Part shown: positions 36,195 to 44,231 of the stretch, piece after piece | Position numbering within the stretch: the first letter of the stretch is position 1 | How the letters are laid out: every line of letters starts with the position of its first letter | NCBI RefSeq assembly: GCF_023716465.1 | Contig: NZ_CP092415.1 | Coordinates: forward strand, 2,829,501 to 2,893,500 | From: Flagellimonas marinaquae | GTDB lineage: Bacteria > Bacteroidota > Bacteroidia > Flavobacteriales > Flavobacteriaceae | Direction of reading: 5' to 3' | Length of the DNA stretch: 64,000 nucleotides | Notes under the pieces: model-generated | The model's input: the letters and a program-made list of their open reading frames with translations, nothing else | What the model was told of the DNA's origin: nothing | Databases searched by the model: none | Position numbers and translations under genes: made by a program

Positions 36195-36818
36195 CTATAA
36201 CCCAAACAGCACACCGAAGTTCAAACTGCTTCTTGTGTTTCTTACGGTTTCTCCAAGATTTTCTTCAAAAATGTCAACGAATCCAGATTGACCGTCAAAC
36301 TCAAAGAACAATTGTGTATTGTTGTTTATTCTAAATTTATATCCAATGCCCAAAGCAAGACCCAAATCGGTACTTTTAAAGGCTTCTTTTACATCTATTC
36401 CCAATTCTGAATCCTTTGCACTTATCAAAAGCCCCAAGTACGGACCAAAATTCAAATACCAATTTCTATTGGAACCAAAATGCCAGTTTGCCATAATGGG
36501 AATGGACAAATAGTTTAATTTAAAATTTGTGGCGGTAAAGTTATTGTTCTCTTCATCATTAATAAAGCCATCGGCCCAACCTTTACTATCATAGATAAGC
36601 TTTCCTTTTAAACCCCATCGGTCAGAAAAGTAATATTCACCGGATATACCAGTATTAAATGAGATTCTAGTATTGGCGTTGTCTTGACCATCTATGGTAG
36701 AAACATTGGCCAAATTCAATCCGGATTGTATTCCAAATTCAAATTCTCCATTGTCTTGTGCATTTACTTTTAAAAATGCAATTAAACTGAGTACTACTAG
36801 GGATACTTGTTTTTTCAC
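36195..36818 (-). CDS. Outer-membrane beta-barrel protein (PorT-like)
   Basis: A protein of 207 residues with a signal peptide ending KVNAQ (about residue 21). The rest is alternating hydrophobic strands: GIQSGLNLANVS, GISGEYYFSDRWGLKGKLIY, FGPYLGLL, and a final FGVLFGL. It fits the small outer-membrane barrel family common in Bacteroidota. No partner or substrate is evident. It is followed by its own terminator. Confidence 0.85.
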   Translation of the reverse strand: MKKQVSLVVLSLIAFLKVNAQDNGEFEFGIQSGLNLANVSTIDGQDNANTRISFNTGISGEYYFSDRWGLKGKLIYDSKGWADGFINDEENNNFTATNFKLNYLSIPIMANWHFGSNRNWYLNFGPYLGLLISAKDSELGIDVKEAFKSTDLGLALGIGYKFRINNNTQLFFEFDGQSGFVDIFEENLGETVRNTRSSLNFGVLFGL

Positions 36819-37009
36819 TTTTAATGTTTGTTGATTACAGTTGTTTGGATGATTGTCGGCAAATCAAGAAAATTTGTGGTCTGAAACGCCAAAGCAATCG
36901 TGTGCAAAACTTGTATTTTCTAAACAATAAAAAAGAAACAATTGACGAATGTACCCAATCAATTGATAGAACCACCTTTTCAATTGATACTGTCATCATA
37001 ACAAGTAAA

Positions 37010-37034
37010 AAGACGCCCAAAGGGCGCCTTTTTA
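37010..37034. terminator. Bidirectional intrinsic terminator after the BON-LysM gene
   Basis: GACGCCC-AAA-GGGCGCC is followed by TTTTT on the plus strand, and TTTTTACTTG follows on the minus strand. It serves the minus-strand BON-LysM gene. It duplicates the terminator at 36078-36098. Confidence 0.75.
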
Positions 37035-37049
37035 GTTTATAATATCACA

Positions 37050-37104
37050 TCGGACGGAGTCGAGATATGAATAAATATGTTCTCGACTGCGCTCGAACTG
37101 ACCA
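37050..37104. repeat. REP-like palindromic intergenic element
   Basis: CGGACGGAGTCGAGA...TCTCGACTGCGCTCGAACTGACC. The TCGAGA and TCTCGA arms form a hairpin across an AT loop, and the end resembles the short GTTCGAGCGCAGTCGAGA element that I recall as widespread between genes in flavobacterial genomes. Only one copy is present in this window. Confidence 0.55.
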
Positions 37105-37108
37105 TGTT

Positions 37109-37489
37109 TTACAAATTAGGAATCACCAAAACCTGATCGGGGTGGATTACATTGGGGTCTTTTAAAATATTGGTGTTAGCATCAAAAATTTTGGTGTACT
37201 TCATCGGGTCGCCATAATAATGTTTGGCAATCTTGCTCAACGACTCACCGCTCTTTACGGTATGTCTGTGGTAAACAGATTCATCTTCAACGGTGATGTT
37301 GGCCTTGATGTCGGAAGGTTTTTCTCCGCCGATTTCCTTGATTTTGTCCCACAGTAGATTTTTCTCATATTGGGTATGGGTCGTACCTTTAATTTTAATA
37401 ATGTCTCCCTCAACATTTACATCACCATTTTTAACGCCTAATTGTTCGCCTAGATCCAATACTGGCTGATATTTTGCTTTTACACTCAT
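37109..37489 (-). CDS. BON and LysM domain protein (Kbp/YgaU-like)
   Basis: A protein of 126 residues. The N-terminal BON domain (about 10-65: GVKNGDVNVEGDIIKIKGT) is followed by a LysM domain (about 73-124: YHRHTVKSGESLSKIAKHYYG ending DQVLVIPNL). The same layout is found in E. coli Kbp (YgaU), a cytoplasmic potassium-binding protein. There is no signal peptide, which supports that comparison rather than cell-wall binding. It is a single-gene unit. Confidence 0.85.
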   Translation of the reverse strand: MSVKAKYQPVLDLGEQLGVKNGDVNVEGDIIKIKGTTHTQYEKNLLWDKIKEIGGEKPSDIKANITVEDESVYHRHTVKSGESLSKIAKHYYGDPMKYTKIFDANTNILKDPNVIHPDQVLVIPNL

Positions 37490-37910
37490 AATTAAGATTT
37501 TTTACAGTTAATAATTAGAGGTTTCAAGATAGGCAATCCGCTTATATTTTACCATGAATTATTTGTAATACTTTTAATGGTCTTTAATGGATCAACCGTA
37601 TATATTGCTTCTAGGACAAGGTTTCATACCGGTATGGGAATTCCATCGCACAGTGATCCAAGGTTTTGATCCAAACCGTGGGTATAGCCAATTAAATACA
37701 AGCCTTAGTTTTGAACGGCATTTACAGGTAATCATTTTTTCATTGAAAACCATATGTGTAGGCTTTGTGAATCAATAATTTAATTGTATTTTTGCACACC
37801 TTTTTAACAAGGAGGCAAGAGAAAAGGGAATCTAGAAAATTATTTAAAACCACTTCCGCGGTAATTGTTTGACTCTTGTAAAACGTGGAATACAAATTTA
37901 AATCAGCAGC
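37490..37910. other. Intergenic region between BON-LysM gene and rpsA
   Basis: About 420 bases. The left part would hold the divergent promoter of the BON-LysM gene; an open frame of 63 codons (37587-37778) has no support. The right part holds the rpsA promoter and a leader of about 110 bases containing a GGAGG stretch far from the start codon and CCAC/GTGG arms (37850-37888) that could fold. An autoregulatory leader is possible, but no known motif was recognised. Confidence 0.5.
37764..37794 (+). promoter_or_regulatory. Probable rpsA promoter
   Basis: TTTG (37764-37767), a 19-base spacer, and TATTTTTG (37787-37794) match the Bacteroidota TTTG/TAnnTTTG promoter exactly. It predicts a leader of about 110 bases. 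Confidence 0.7.
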
Positions 37911-39749
37911 ATGGCTGAAGAAAAACAAAACGTTGAGGTAGAAGAAACTGCCGCAGCACCAGTAGTAAAAGAAGAAACACAGCCCAAACAAGATCCACAA
38001 GAATTTCTTGAAAATTTTGACTGGGACAAGTACGAAGAAGGAATTGAGCGCGTAGACGATACAAAGCTTAAAGAGTTCGAAACGCTTGTGGAGGAAAACT
38101 TTGTGGACACTGCGGACGAGGAAGTAGTGGAAGGAAAAGTTGTTCACATGACTGACCGTGAGGCCATCATCGACATCAATGCAAAATCCGAAGGTGTAAT
38201 TTCCTTAAATGAGTTCCGATATAATCCAGACCTAAAAGTTGGGGATAAAGTCGAGGTACTTATAGATATTCGCGAAGACAAAACCGGTCAATTGGTATTG
38301 TCACACCGTAAGGCTAGAACCATTAAGGCTTGGGAGCGTGTCAACAACGCACACGACAAAGAAGAAATCGTTACCGGTTTCGTTAAATGCCGTACCAAAG
38401 GTGGTATGATCGTTGACGTATTCGGAATCGAAGCTTTCTTGCCAGGTTCCCAGATCGATGTAAAGCCTATCCGTGATTACGATCAGTACGTAGGTAAGAC
38501 CATGGAGTTCAAAGTAGTAAAGATCAACCACGAGTTCAAAAACGTAGTGGTGTCGCACAAAGCTTTGATCGAAGCGGATATCGAAGAACAGAAAAAAGAG
38601 ATCATCGGCCAATTGGAAAAAGGTCAAGTATTGGAAGGTGTGGTCAAGAACATTACATCTTATGGGGTATTTATCGACCTTGGAGGTGTGGATGGTTTGG
38701 TTCACATTACCGATCTTTCCTGGAGCCGTATCAACCATCCGAACGAGGTTGTGGAGCTAGACCAGAAATTGAACGTGGTAATCTTGGACTTCGATGATAA
38801 CAAGTCTAGAATCCAGTTGGGTCTTAAACAATTGGAGAAACACCCATGGGATGCCCTTGGCGATGAGATCAAAGTAGGTGACAAAGTTAAAGGTAAGGTA
38901 GTGGTAATCGCAGATTACGGTGCATTTATCGAAGTTGCCGAAGGCGTAGAAGGATTGATCCACGTTTCTGAAATGTCGTGGAGCACCCACCTAAGATCAG
39001 CACAAGACTTCGTAAACGTAGGTGATGAAGTTGAAGCTGTTGTATTGACCTTGGACAGGGAAGATCGCAAAATGTCGTTGGGCATCAAGCAATTGACCCC
39101 AGACCCATGGACCGATATTACTACTAAATATCCTGTAGGGTCAAGACATAAAGGAATCGTTAGAAACTTTACCAACTTTGGTGTATTCGTAGAGTTGGAA
39201 GAAGGAATTGATGGTTTGATTTATATCTCCGACCTTTCATGGACCAAGAAAATCAAGCACCCATCCGAGTTCGTTACCGTAGGTGACACTTTGGAGGTGG
39301 AAGTATTGGAATTGGACGTGGATGGACGAAAGTTGAGCCTTGGTCACAAGCAGACCACAGAAAACCCTTGGGATAAATACTCCGAGGAGTTTGCTGAAGG
39401 AACAATTCACAAAGCTGCAATTGCAGAGGTTGTTGACAAAGGAGCGACTATCAACTTCAACGAGGACATCGTTGGGTTTGTTCCACAACGTCACATGGAA
39501 AAAGAAGACGGCAAGAAATTGGTAAAAGGAGAAGAGGCCGAATTCAAGATCATCGAGTTCAATAAAGATTTCAAGAGAGTTGTGGCCAGCCATACGGCAA
39601 TCTTTAGAGAGCAAGAAGACAGAAATGTGAAAGCCGCTGCCAAGAAAAGAGCCACGTCTAGCGACGAAGCTGCTCCGACCCTTGGAGATGCTAACTCACA
39701 GTTGCAAGCATTGAAAGACAAGATGGAAGCCGATTCCAAGAAAAAGTAA
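37911..39749 (+). CDS. rpsA: 30S ribosomal protein S1
   Basis: A protein of 612 residues with an acidic N-terminal extension (about 1-60) followed by six S1 RNA-binding repeats, several with the G-V-F-I-D-L-G-G-V-D-G-L-V-H and GAFIEVAEGVEGLIHVSEMSW cores. The first two repeats are degenerate, as usual for the ribosome-binding part. S1 brings mRNA to the small subunit. In Bacteroidota, where Shine-Dalgarno signals are weak, that role is thought to matter more. It ends in an Ala/Ser/Lys-rich tail and an intrinsic terminator. Confidence 0.97.
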   Translation: MAEEKQNVEVEETAAAPVVKEETQPKQDPQEFLENFDWDKYEEGIERVDDTKLKEFETLVEENFVDTADEEVVEGKVVHMTDREAIIDINAKSEGVISLNEFRYNPDLKVGDKVEVLIDIREDKTGQLVLSHRKARTIKAWERVNNAHDKEEIVTGFVKCRTKGGMIVDVFGIEAFLPGSQIDVKPIRDYDQYVGKTMEFKVVKINHEFKNVVVSHKALIEADIEEQKKEIIGQLEKGQVLEGVVKNITSYGVFIDLGGVDGLVHITDLSWSRINHPNEVVELDQKLNVVILDFDDNKSRIQLGLKQLEKHPWDALGDEIKVGDKVKGKVVVIADYGAFIEVAEGVEGLIHVSEMSWSTHLRSAQDFVNVGDEVEAVVLTLDREDRKMSLGIKQLTPDPWTDITTKYPVGSRHKGIVRNFTNFGVFVELEEGIDGLIYISDLSWTKKIKHPSEFVTVGDTLEVEVLELDVDGRKLSLGHKQTTENPWDKYSEEFAEGTIHKAAIAEVVDKGATINFNEDIVGFVPQRHMEKEDGKKLVKGEEAEFKIIEFNKDFKRVVASHTAIFREQEDRNVKAAAKKRATSSDEAAPTLGDANSQLQALKDKMEADSKKK

Positions 39750-39769
39750 TCGGACTTTTCAATGATACT

Positions 39770-39801
39770 AAGCCCCGCTGGAAACAGTCGGGGCTTTTTT
39801 A
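39770..39801 (+). terminator. Intrinsic terminator of rpsA
   Basis: The stem AAGCCCCG/CGGGGCTT with a short loop is followed by TTTTTT. Confidence 0.9.
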
Positions 39802-39827
39802 TGTTCCGAACATTTTAAAGAATTGCT

Positions 39828-39835
39828 TACTTTTG
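39828..39835 (+). promoter_or_regulatory. -7 box of the pyrR-pyrB promoter
   Basis: TACTTTTG is an exact TAnnTTTG match, 29 bases before the pyrR ATG. No clear TTTG at -33 was found. Confidence 0.55.
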
Positions 39836-39864
39836 TGGTCAACCGAGTTGGTCGCACACAGCAT

Positions 39865-40401
39865 ATGAGTCAAAAAGTACTGCTTACTTCAAAGGAAATC
39901 AACATCATACTGCACCGGTTGGCCTGTCAGCTAATGGAAAACCATTTGGATTTTGCCAATACCGCACTCATAGGTATTCAGCCCAGAGGCGTTTTTTTGG
40001 CAGAAAGATTGGTGAAAATCCTCAAAAAAGAATACAAAGTCAAACATATTGACCTTGGTTTCTTGGACATCACATTTTTTAGGGACGATTTTGGACGAGG
40101 GGAAATCCTTAAGGCCAATTCCACACAAATGAATTTTTTGGTAGAGGACAAAAAAGTAGTGTTTATAGATGATGTTCTTTACACAGGAAGAAGTATCCGA
40201 GCGGCCCTTACCGCCATTCAATCCTTTGGAAGACCGAGCAATATTGAACTTTTGACCTTGATCGATCGTAGATTTAGCAGGCATTTGCCCATTCAGCCGA
40301 CCTACCGGGGCCGACAAGTGGATGCCATAAACGAAGAAAAAGTAAAAGTGATGTGGCAAGAAAACGACGGCGAAGATAAAGTATATTTAGTAAGCAAATA
40401 A
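39865..40401 (+). CDS. pyrR: PyrR bifunctional regulator / uracil phosphoribosyltransferase-like
   Basis: A protein of 178 residues from ATG 39865; the frame runs on upstream, but the -7 box at 39828 and the family length favour this start. The PRPP-binding motif VVFIDDVLYTGRSI and the IGIQPRGVFLAERL segment identify PyrR. In Firmicutes it binds pyr mRNA leaders; in Bacteroidota the regulatory role is less clear. It is 6 bases before pyrB. Confidence 0.92.
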   Translation: MSQKVLLTSKEINIILHRLACQLMENHLDFANTALIGIQPRGVFLAERLVKILKKEYKVKHIDLGFLDITFFRDDFGRGEILKANSTQMNFLVEDKKVVFIDDVLYTGRSIRAALTAIQSFGRPSNIELLTLIDRRFSRHLPIQPTYRGRQVDAINEEKVKVMWQENDGEDKVYLVSK

Positions 40402-40407
40402 TAGATA

Positions 40408-41334
40408 ATGAGCGAGTTAAGTGTAAATCACTTGTTGGGAATAAAATATCTGAACAAAAAGGATATATCGCTCATTTTTGAAACGGCAGACCATTTTAAG
40501 GAGGTCATCAACCGTTCCATTAAAAAGGTGCCTACCCTTCGGGATATTACCATTGCCAACATCTTTTTTGAGAACAGTACCCGAACAAAACTATCTTTCG
40601 AGTTGGCAGAGAAACGGCTTTCCGCCGATGTGGTCAATTTCTCGGCAGGACAATCTTCCGTTAAAAAAGGGGAGACCCTTATTGATACCGTAAATAATAT
40701 CCTGTCCATGAAAGTGGATATGGTAGTGATGCGCCACCCTAACCCTGGAGCAGGAATATTTTTATCCCAACATGTAAATGCCTCCATCGTAAATGCAGGC
40801 GACGGAGCCCATGAACACCCAACACAAGCATTGTTGGATTCTTTTTCTATTAGAGAGAAACTGGGCGACGTAGGTGGTAAGAATGTAGTGATAGTAGGTG
40901 ATATTCTACATTCCAGAGTAGCACTCTCCAATATATTTGCCTTAAAATTACAAGGCGCCAATGTTAAAGTTTGTGGCCCAAAAACATTGATCCCAAAATA
41001 CATAGAGTCCTTGGGTGTAGGGGTGGAGACCAATTTGAGAAAAGCCTTGGAATGGTGCGATGTGGCCAACATGCTTCGGGTACAGAACGAACGGATGGAT
41101 ATCAGTTATTTTCCTTCCACCAGAGAATACACCCAACAGTTTGGGGTGAACAAGGAGCTGTTGAACAGTTTGGACAAAGAAATTGTGATTATGCATCCAG
41201 GTCCCATTAATAGAGGTGTGGAAATTACCAGCGATGTGGCCGATTCCGATCAGTCCATTATTTTGCATCAGGTTGAGAATGGTGTGGCCGTTCGAATGGC
41301 GGTACTTTACCTATTGGCATCAAAAATTAAGTAA
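40408..41334 (+). CDS. pyrB: Aspartate carbamoyltransferase catalytic subunit
   Basis: A protein of 308 residues that joins carbamoyl phosphate and aspartate in pyrimidine synthesis. The carbamoyl-phosphate motif FENSTRTKLSFE (Ser57-Thr-Arg-Thr60) and HEHPTQALLD are present. No pyrI regulatory subunit follows, so the enzyme is probably the unregulated trimer type, as is common with a preceding pyrR. Confidence 0.97.
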   Translation: MSELSVNHLLGIKYLNKKDISLIFETADHFKEVINRSIKKVPTLRDITIANIFFENSTRTKLSFELAEKRLSADVVNFSAGQSSVKKGETLIDTVNNILSMKVDMVVMRHPNPGAGIFLSQHVNASIVNAGDGAHEHPTQALLDSFSIREKLGDVGGKNVVIVGDILHSRVALSNIFALKLQGANVKVCGPKTLIPKYIESLGVGVETNLRKALEWCDVANMLRVQNERMDISYFPSTREYTQQFGVNKELLNSLDKEIVIMHPGPINRGVEITSDVADSDQSIILHQVENGVAVRMAVLYLLASKIK

Positions 41335-41337
41335 GAC

Positions 41338-41670
41338 ATGATTTTCGATAAAGAAGGCACAACAACCATAGTTTTCCAAGAGAACACAACCCTTTCTGGT
41401 TTTCTGGAAAATTTGAACAAAGCCTACCCAGAATTAAAGCATGATAACATAGTTATCAACCTATTTTCCTTTGACCAGCTGACGGTGAGCAACATTCTTG
41501 AGTTTTTGGATATTTCCAACACTCACAAGGCATCAGGACAATCTTTTGTTTTGGTTACAGATAAACTGGGTTACGACGAAATACCGGAAGAGATCAGTGT
41601 GGTACCCACCTTGCAAGAAGCCAAAGACCTGATCGAAATGGAAGAAATTGAACGTGACCTTGGAATTTAA
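41338..41670 (+). CDS. STAS-like small protein linked to rnz
   Basis: A protein of 110 residues with an alpha-beta pattern (IVFQENTTLSGFLENL, NIVINLFSFDQLTVSNILEFL, SFVLVTDKLGYDEIPEEISVVPTLQEAKDLIEMEE) that resembles STAS/anti-sigma antagonist folds. It starts 3 bases after pyrB. In flavobacterial genomes such a gene commonly sits directly before rnz; here a four-helix-bundle gene lies between them. Confidence 0.6.
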   Translation: MIFDKEGTTTIVFQENTTLSGFLENLNKAYPELKHDNIVINLFSFDQLTVSNILEFLDISNTHKASGQSFVLVTDKLGYDEIPEEISVVPTLQEAKDLIEMEEIERDLGI

Positions 41671-41702
41671 AATTAAAGATGAAGAATTGAAAATGCTATT
41701 GC

Positions 41703-42068
41703 TTGGGTAGACAAAATACTATACAAAAGAAGAGTTTTGATTTTGCCTTGGAAATTTTGCGGATTACCAAGTATTTGGAAAAAAAGCAAAAGGAGTTTGT
41801 GTTGTCAAAACAGTTATTGAGGTCAGGAACCGCAATTGGTGCATTGGTCAGAGAAGCAGAGCATGCTGAAAGCAAAAAAGATTTTATTCATAAGATGTCT
41901 ATTTCTTTAAAAGAAGCAAATGAGACAAGGTATTGGCTGGATCTTTTAAGAGAATCCGATTCAATTGGAGATTTGGATTTTAGTAAGGTTGATGACGAAA
42001 TAGAGCAAATAATTCGACTGCTGGCTTCTATCGTAAAATCATCCAAGTTGAATTACTCTAAAATGTAA
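41703..42068 (+). CDS. Four-helix-bundle (S23-type) protein
   Basis: A protein of 121 residues with a TTG start at 41703; the frame is closed just upstream and no ATG is available. The SFDFALEILRITKYLEKKQKE start and LSKQLLRSGTAIGALVREAEHAES core are typical of the family first described as ORFs in 23S rRNA intervening sequences. There is no rRNA here. It is flanked by AATTTAAAAT (41664-41673) and its inverse ATTTTAAATT (42088-42097), as if inserted as a unit between the STAS-like gene and rnz. Its function is unknown; ligand or nucleic-acid binding has been proposed for the family. Confidence 0.85.
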   Translation: MGRQNTIQKKSFDFALEILRITKYLEKKQKEFVLSKQLLRSGTAIGALVREAEHAESKKDFIHKMSISLKEANETRYWLDLLRESDSIGDLDFSKVDDEIEQIIRLLASIVKSSKLNYSKM

Positions 42069-42105
42069 TGGGAATTTTTAACTTTCCATTTTAAATTTAT
42101 TATTT

Positions 42106-43017
42106 GTGAAACTAACAGTGTTAGGTTGCTATGCCGCTACACCACGAACATTTACCAATCCTACCTCTCAGGTACTCGAAATAAAGAACCATCTTTTTTT
42201 GATCGATTGTGGTGAAGGGACCCAAGTCCAATTGAGAAAATATAAGATCAAGTTCTCCAGAATCAACCATATTTTTATTTCACATCTCCATGGCGATCAC
42301 TTTTTTGGTTTGCCTGGCCTTATATCCACTTTCCGATTACTGGGCAGAGATAAAGAAATGCACATTTACGGTCCAAAAGGCATTAAACAGGCCATTACTT
42401 TACTTTTAAAATTGGGCGATTCTTGGACCAATTACCCTTTGGTCTTCCATGAATTGGAATCGAAAGAATCCGAAATTGTCTACGAAGACGAAAAGGTGAC
42501 CGTGCGTACCATTCCATTGATTCACAGAGTGTATACCAATGGATTCCTATTTCAAGAAAAAGAAGCGCCCAGGACTCTGAATATTGATGCGGCCAGAAAA
42601 CATGGAGTAGATAAAAGTCAGTTCATTAAAATAAAGGAAGGGGTCGATGGTGTGGATAAGTTTGGTAAGACGGTGCCCAATAAACAACTCACTTTAGATC
42701 CACCAGCACCAAAAAGTTATGCTTTTTGCAGCGATACGGTTTATAATGAAGGGATTTTGCCCATTATAAAAGATGTCACCGTGCTCTATCACGAATCCAC
42801 TTTTCTTGAGTCGGAATCGCATTTGTGCGAAAAAACAAAACATGCCACGGCCAAACAGGCAGCTCAAATTGCCCATAAGGCCAACGCCAGTCTTTTGGTG
42901 TTGGGACATTATTCCACTAGGTACAGATCAATTGAGCTTTTTAAAAAGGAGGCCAAAGAGGTTTTTCCTGTAGTGGAACTCGCCGACGACGGTAAAGAGT
43001 TTGACTTTGGAGTATAA
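42106..43017 (+). CDS. rnz: Ribonuclease Z
   Basis: A protein of 303 residues from GTG 42106 (VKLTVLGCYAATPRTF). It matures tRNA 3' ends. The metallo-beta-lactamase SHLHGDHFFGLPG motif, the Asp in FCSDTVYNE, HESTF and the final LGHYSTRY give the full RNase Z motif set, and the length fits the short bacterial form. Confidence 0.95.
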   Translation: MKLTVLGCYAATPRTFTNPTSQVLEIKNHLFLIDCGEGTQVQLRKYKIKFSRINHIFISHLHGDHFFGLPGLISTFRLLGRDKEMHIYGPKGIKQAITLLLKLGDSWTNYPLVFHELESKESEIVYEDEKVTVRTIPLIHRVYTNGFLFQEKEAPRTLNIDAARKHGVDKSQFIKIKEGVDGVDKFGKTVPNKQLTLDPPAPKSYAFCSDTVYNEGILPIIKDVTVLYHESTFLESESHLCEKTKHATAKQAAQIAHKANASLLVLGHYSTRYRSIELFKKEAKEVFPVVELADDGKEFDFGV

Positions 43018-43082
43018 AAAATTACCATTCTTTTACAGGCGCATGGCTTTGAGTTGAATCTATTTTTGACGAACTTCACAAC

Positions 43083-43730
43083 ATGCAAAAAGACCTGAGC
43101 AATTATAGAAAATCTTACGAAAAAAGTGAGTTGACCGAGGCAACCGTAATGGAAAACCCCCTTGAGCAATTCCAAAAATGGTTCTACGAAGTTGAAGCCT
43201 CGGACGGAGTGGACGAACCTAATGCCATGACGGTATCTACCCTTGGCCTGGATGGATTTCCAAAAAGTAGAGTAGTGCTGATGAAGAAGTTTACTTTCGA
43301 GGGCTTTATATTTTACACCAACTACCAAAGTGAAAAAGGCAAGGCCATCGAGGCCAATCCATCCATATGCCTATCCTTTTTTTGGCCAAATATGGAACGT
43401 CAAGTGATCATAAAGGGCAAAGCAGAAAAAATTGCCGAGAATCTATCCGATGGTTATTTTGAATCGCGACCTACTGGGAGTCAACTTGGAGCGGTGGTTT
43501 CCGACCAAAGCGAAGTGGTGCCTTCCCGGGACTATCTCGAAAAAAAACTAAAGGAGCTGGAACAAAAGTATGAAGGACAGGAAGTGCCACGACCCGAATA
43601 TTGGGGAGGTTATTTGGTAAGGCCCATATCCATAGAATTTTGGCAGGGACGCCCCAACAGACTCCACGATAGGATACGATATACCCTTCAAGATGATTAC
43701 GATTGGAAAATAGAACGGTTGGCCCCCTAA
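43083..43730 (+). CDS. pdxH: Pyridoxamine 5'-phosphate oxidase
   Basis: A protein of 215 residues that uses FMN and oxygen to make pyridoxal phosphate. Typical blocks are EPNAMTVSTLGLDGFPKSR, FYTNYQSEKGKAIEANP, the SRPTGSQLGA region, and the C-terminal WQGRPNRLHDRIRY. The next gene, sixA, begins 12 bases later. Confidence 0.97.
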   Translation: MQKDLSNYRKSYEKSELTEATVMENPLEQFQKWFYEVEASDGVDEPNAMTVSTLGLDGFPKSRVVLMKKFTFEGFIFYTNYQSEKGKAIEANPSICLSFFWPNMERQVIIKGKAEKIAENLSDGYFESRPTGSQLGAVVSDQSEVVPSRDYLEKKLKELEQKYEGQEVPRPEYWGGYLVRPISIEFWQGRPNRLHDRIRYTLQDDYDWKIERLAP

Positions 43731-43742
43731 ATCCTATAAACG

Positions 43743-44231
43743 ATGAAACAACTGATATTGATGCGTCATGGGAAATCCTCTTGGGATTACGATGCTTCCG
43801 ATAAGGACAGGCCTTTAAAGGAGCGTGGTATCAACGATGCCCATTTGGTGTCCAAAACATTTAAAATCCACGCTCCGCAAATGGATTTTATATATTCCAG
43901 TCCGGCGATTCGTGCACTGCATACGAGTATGATTTTTGTTGGAAATCTTGAATTTGATCTTTCTAATTTTAGAATAAATAATGAGTTATACGATTTTTCG
44001 GGAGATAGTGTGGAGAGGTTTGTACACCGATTGGACAACAATTTGAAAACAGTGGCCATATTTGGTCACAACTACGCCTTTACTTCACTTGCAAATACAT
44101 GGGGAGATCAGTATATTGAAAACGTTCCCACGGCAGGACTTGTACACATTACATTTGGTGTGGACGATTGGTCCAAAATATCCAAGGGCATTACAAAGCA
44201 AATGGTCTTTCCAAAACACTTGAAAAAATAG
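43743..44231 (+). CDS. sixA: SixA-type phosphohistidine phosphatase
   Basis: A protein of 162 residues of the histidine phosphatase fold. The RHGKSSW catalytic motif (His9) is at the N-terminus, followed by DRPLKERG, SSPAIRALHT and the second His in FGHNYAF. SixA removes phosphate from histidine in phosphorelay or PTS proteins. Its stop is directly followed by the ppk1 ATG, so the two are translationally coupled. Confidence 0.9.
   Translation: MKQLILMRHGKSSWDYDASDKDRPLKERGINDAHLVSKTFKIHAPQMDFIYSSPAIRALHTSMIFVGNLEFDLSNFRINNELYDFSGDSVERFVHRLDNNLKTVAIFGHNYAFTSLANTWGDQYIENVPTAGLVHITFGVDDWSKISKGITKQMVFPKHLKK

Noticed and set aside
36824..37042. 72-codon open frame between barrel and BON-LysM genes
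   Set aside because: It runs through the terminator at 37010-37034 and has no recognisable feature.
37587..37778. 63-codon open frame upstream of rpsA
   Set aside because: No conserved motif, and it overlaps the exact-match rpsA promoter region.
41703..42068. rRNA intervening sequence
   Set aside because: The four-helix protein is of that family, but there is no rRNA sequence in the window.
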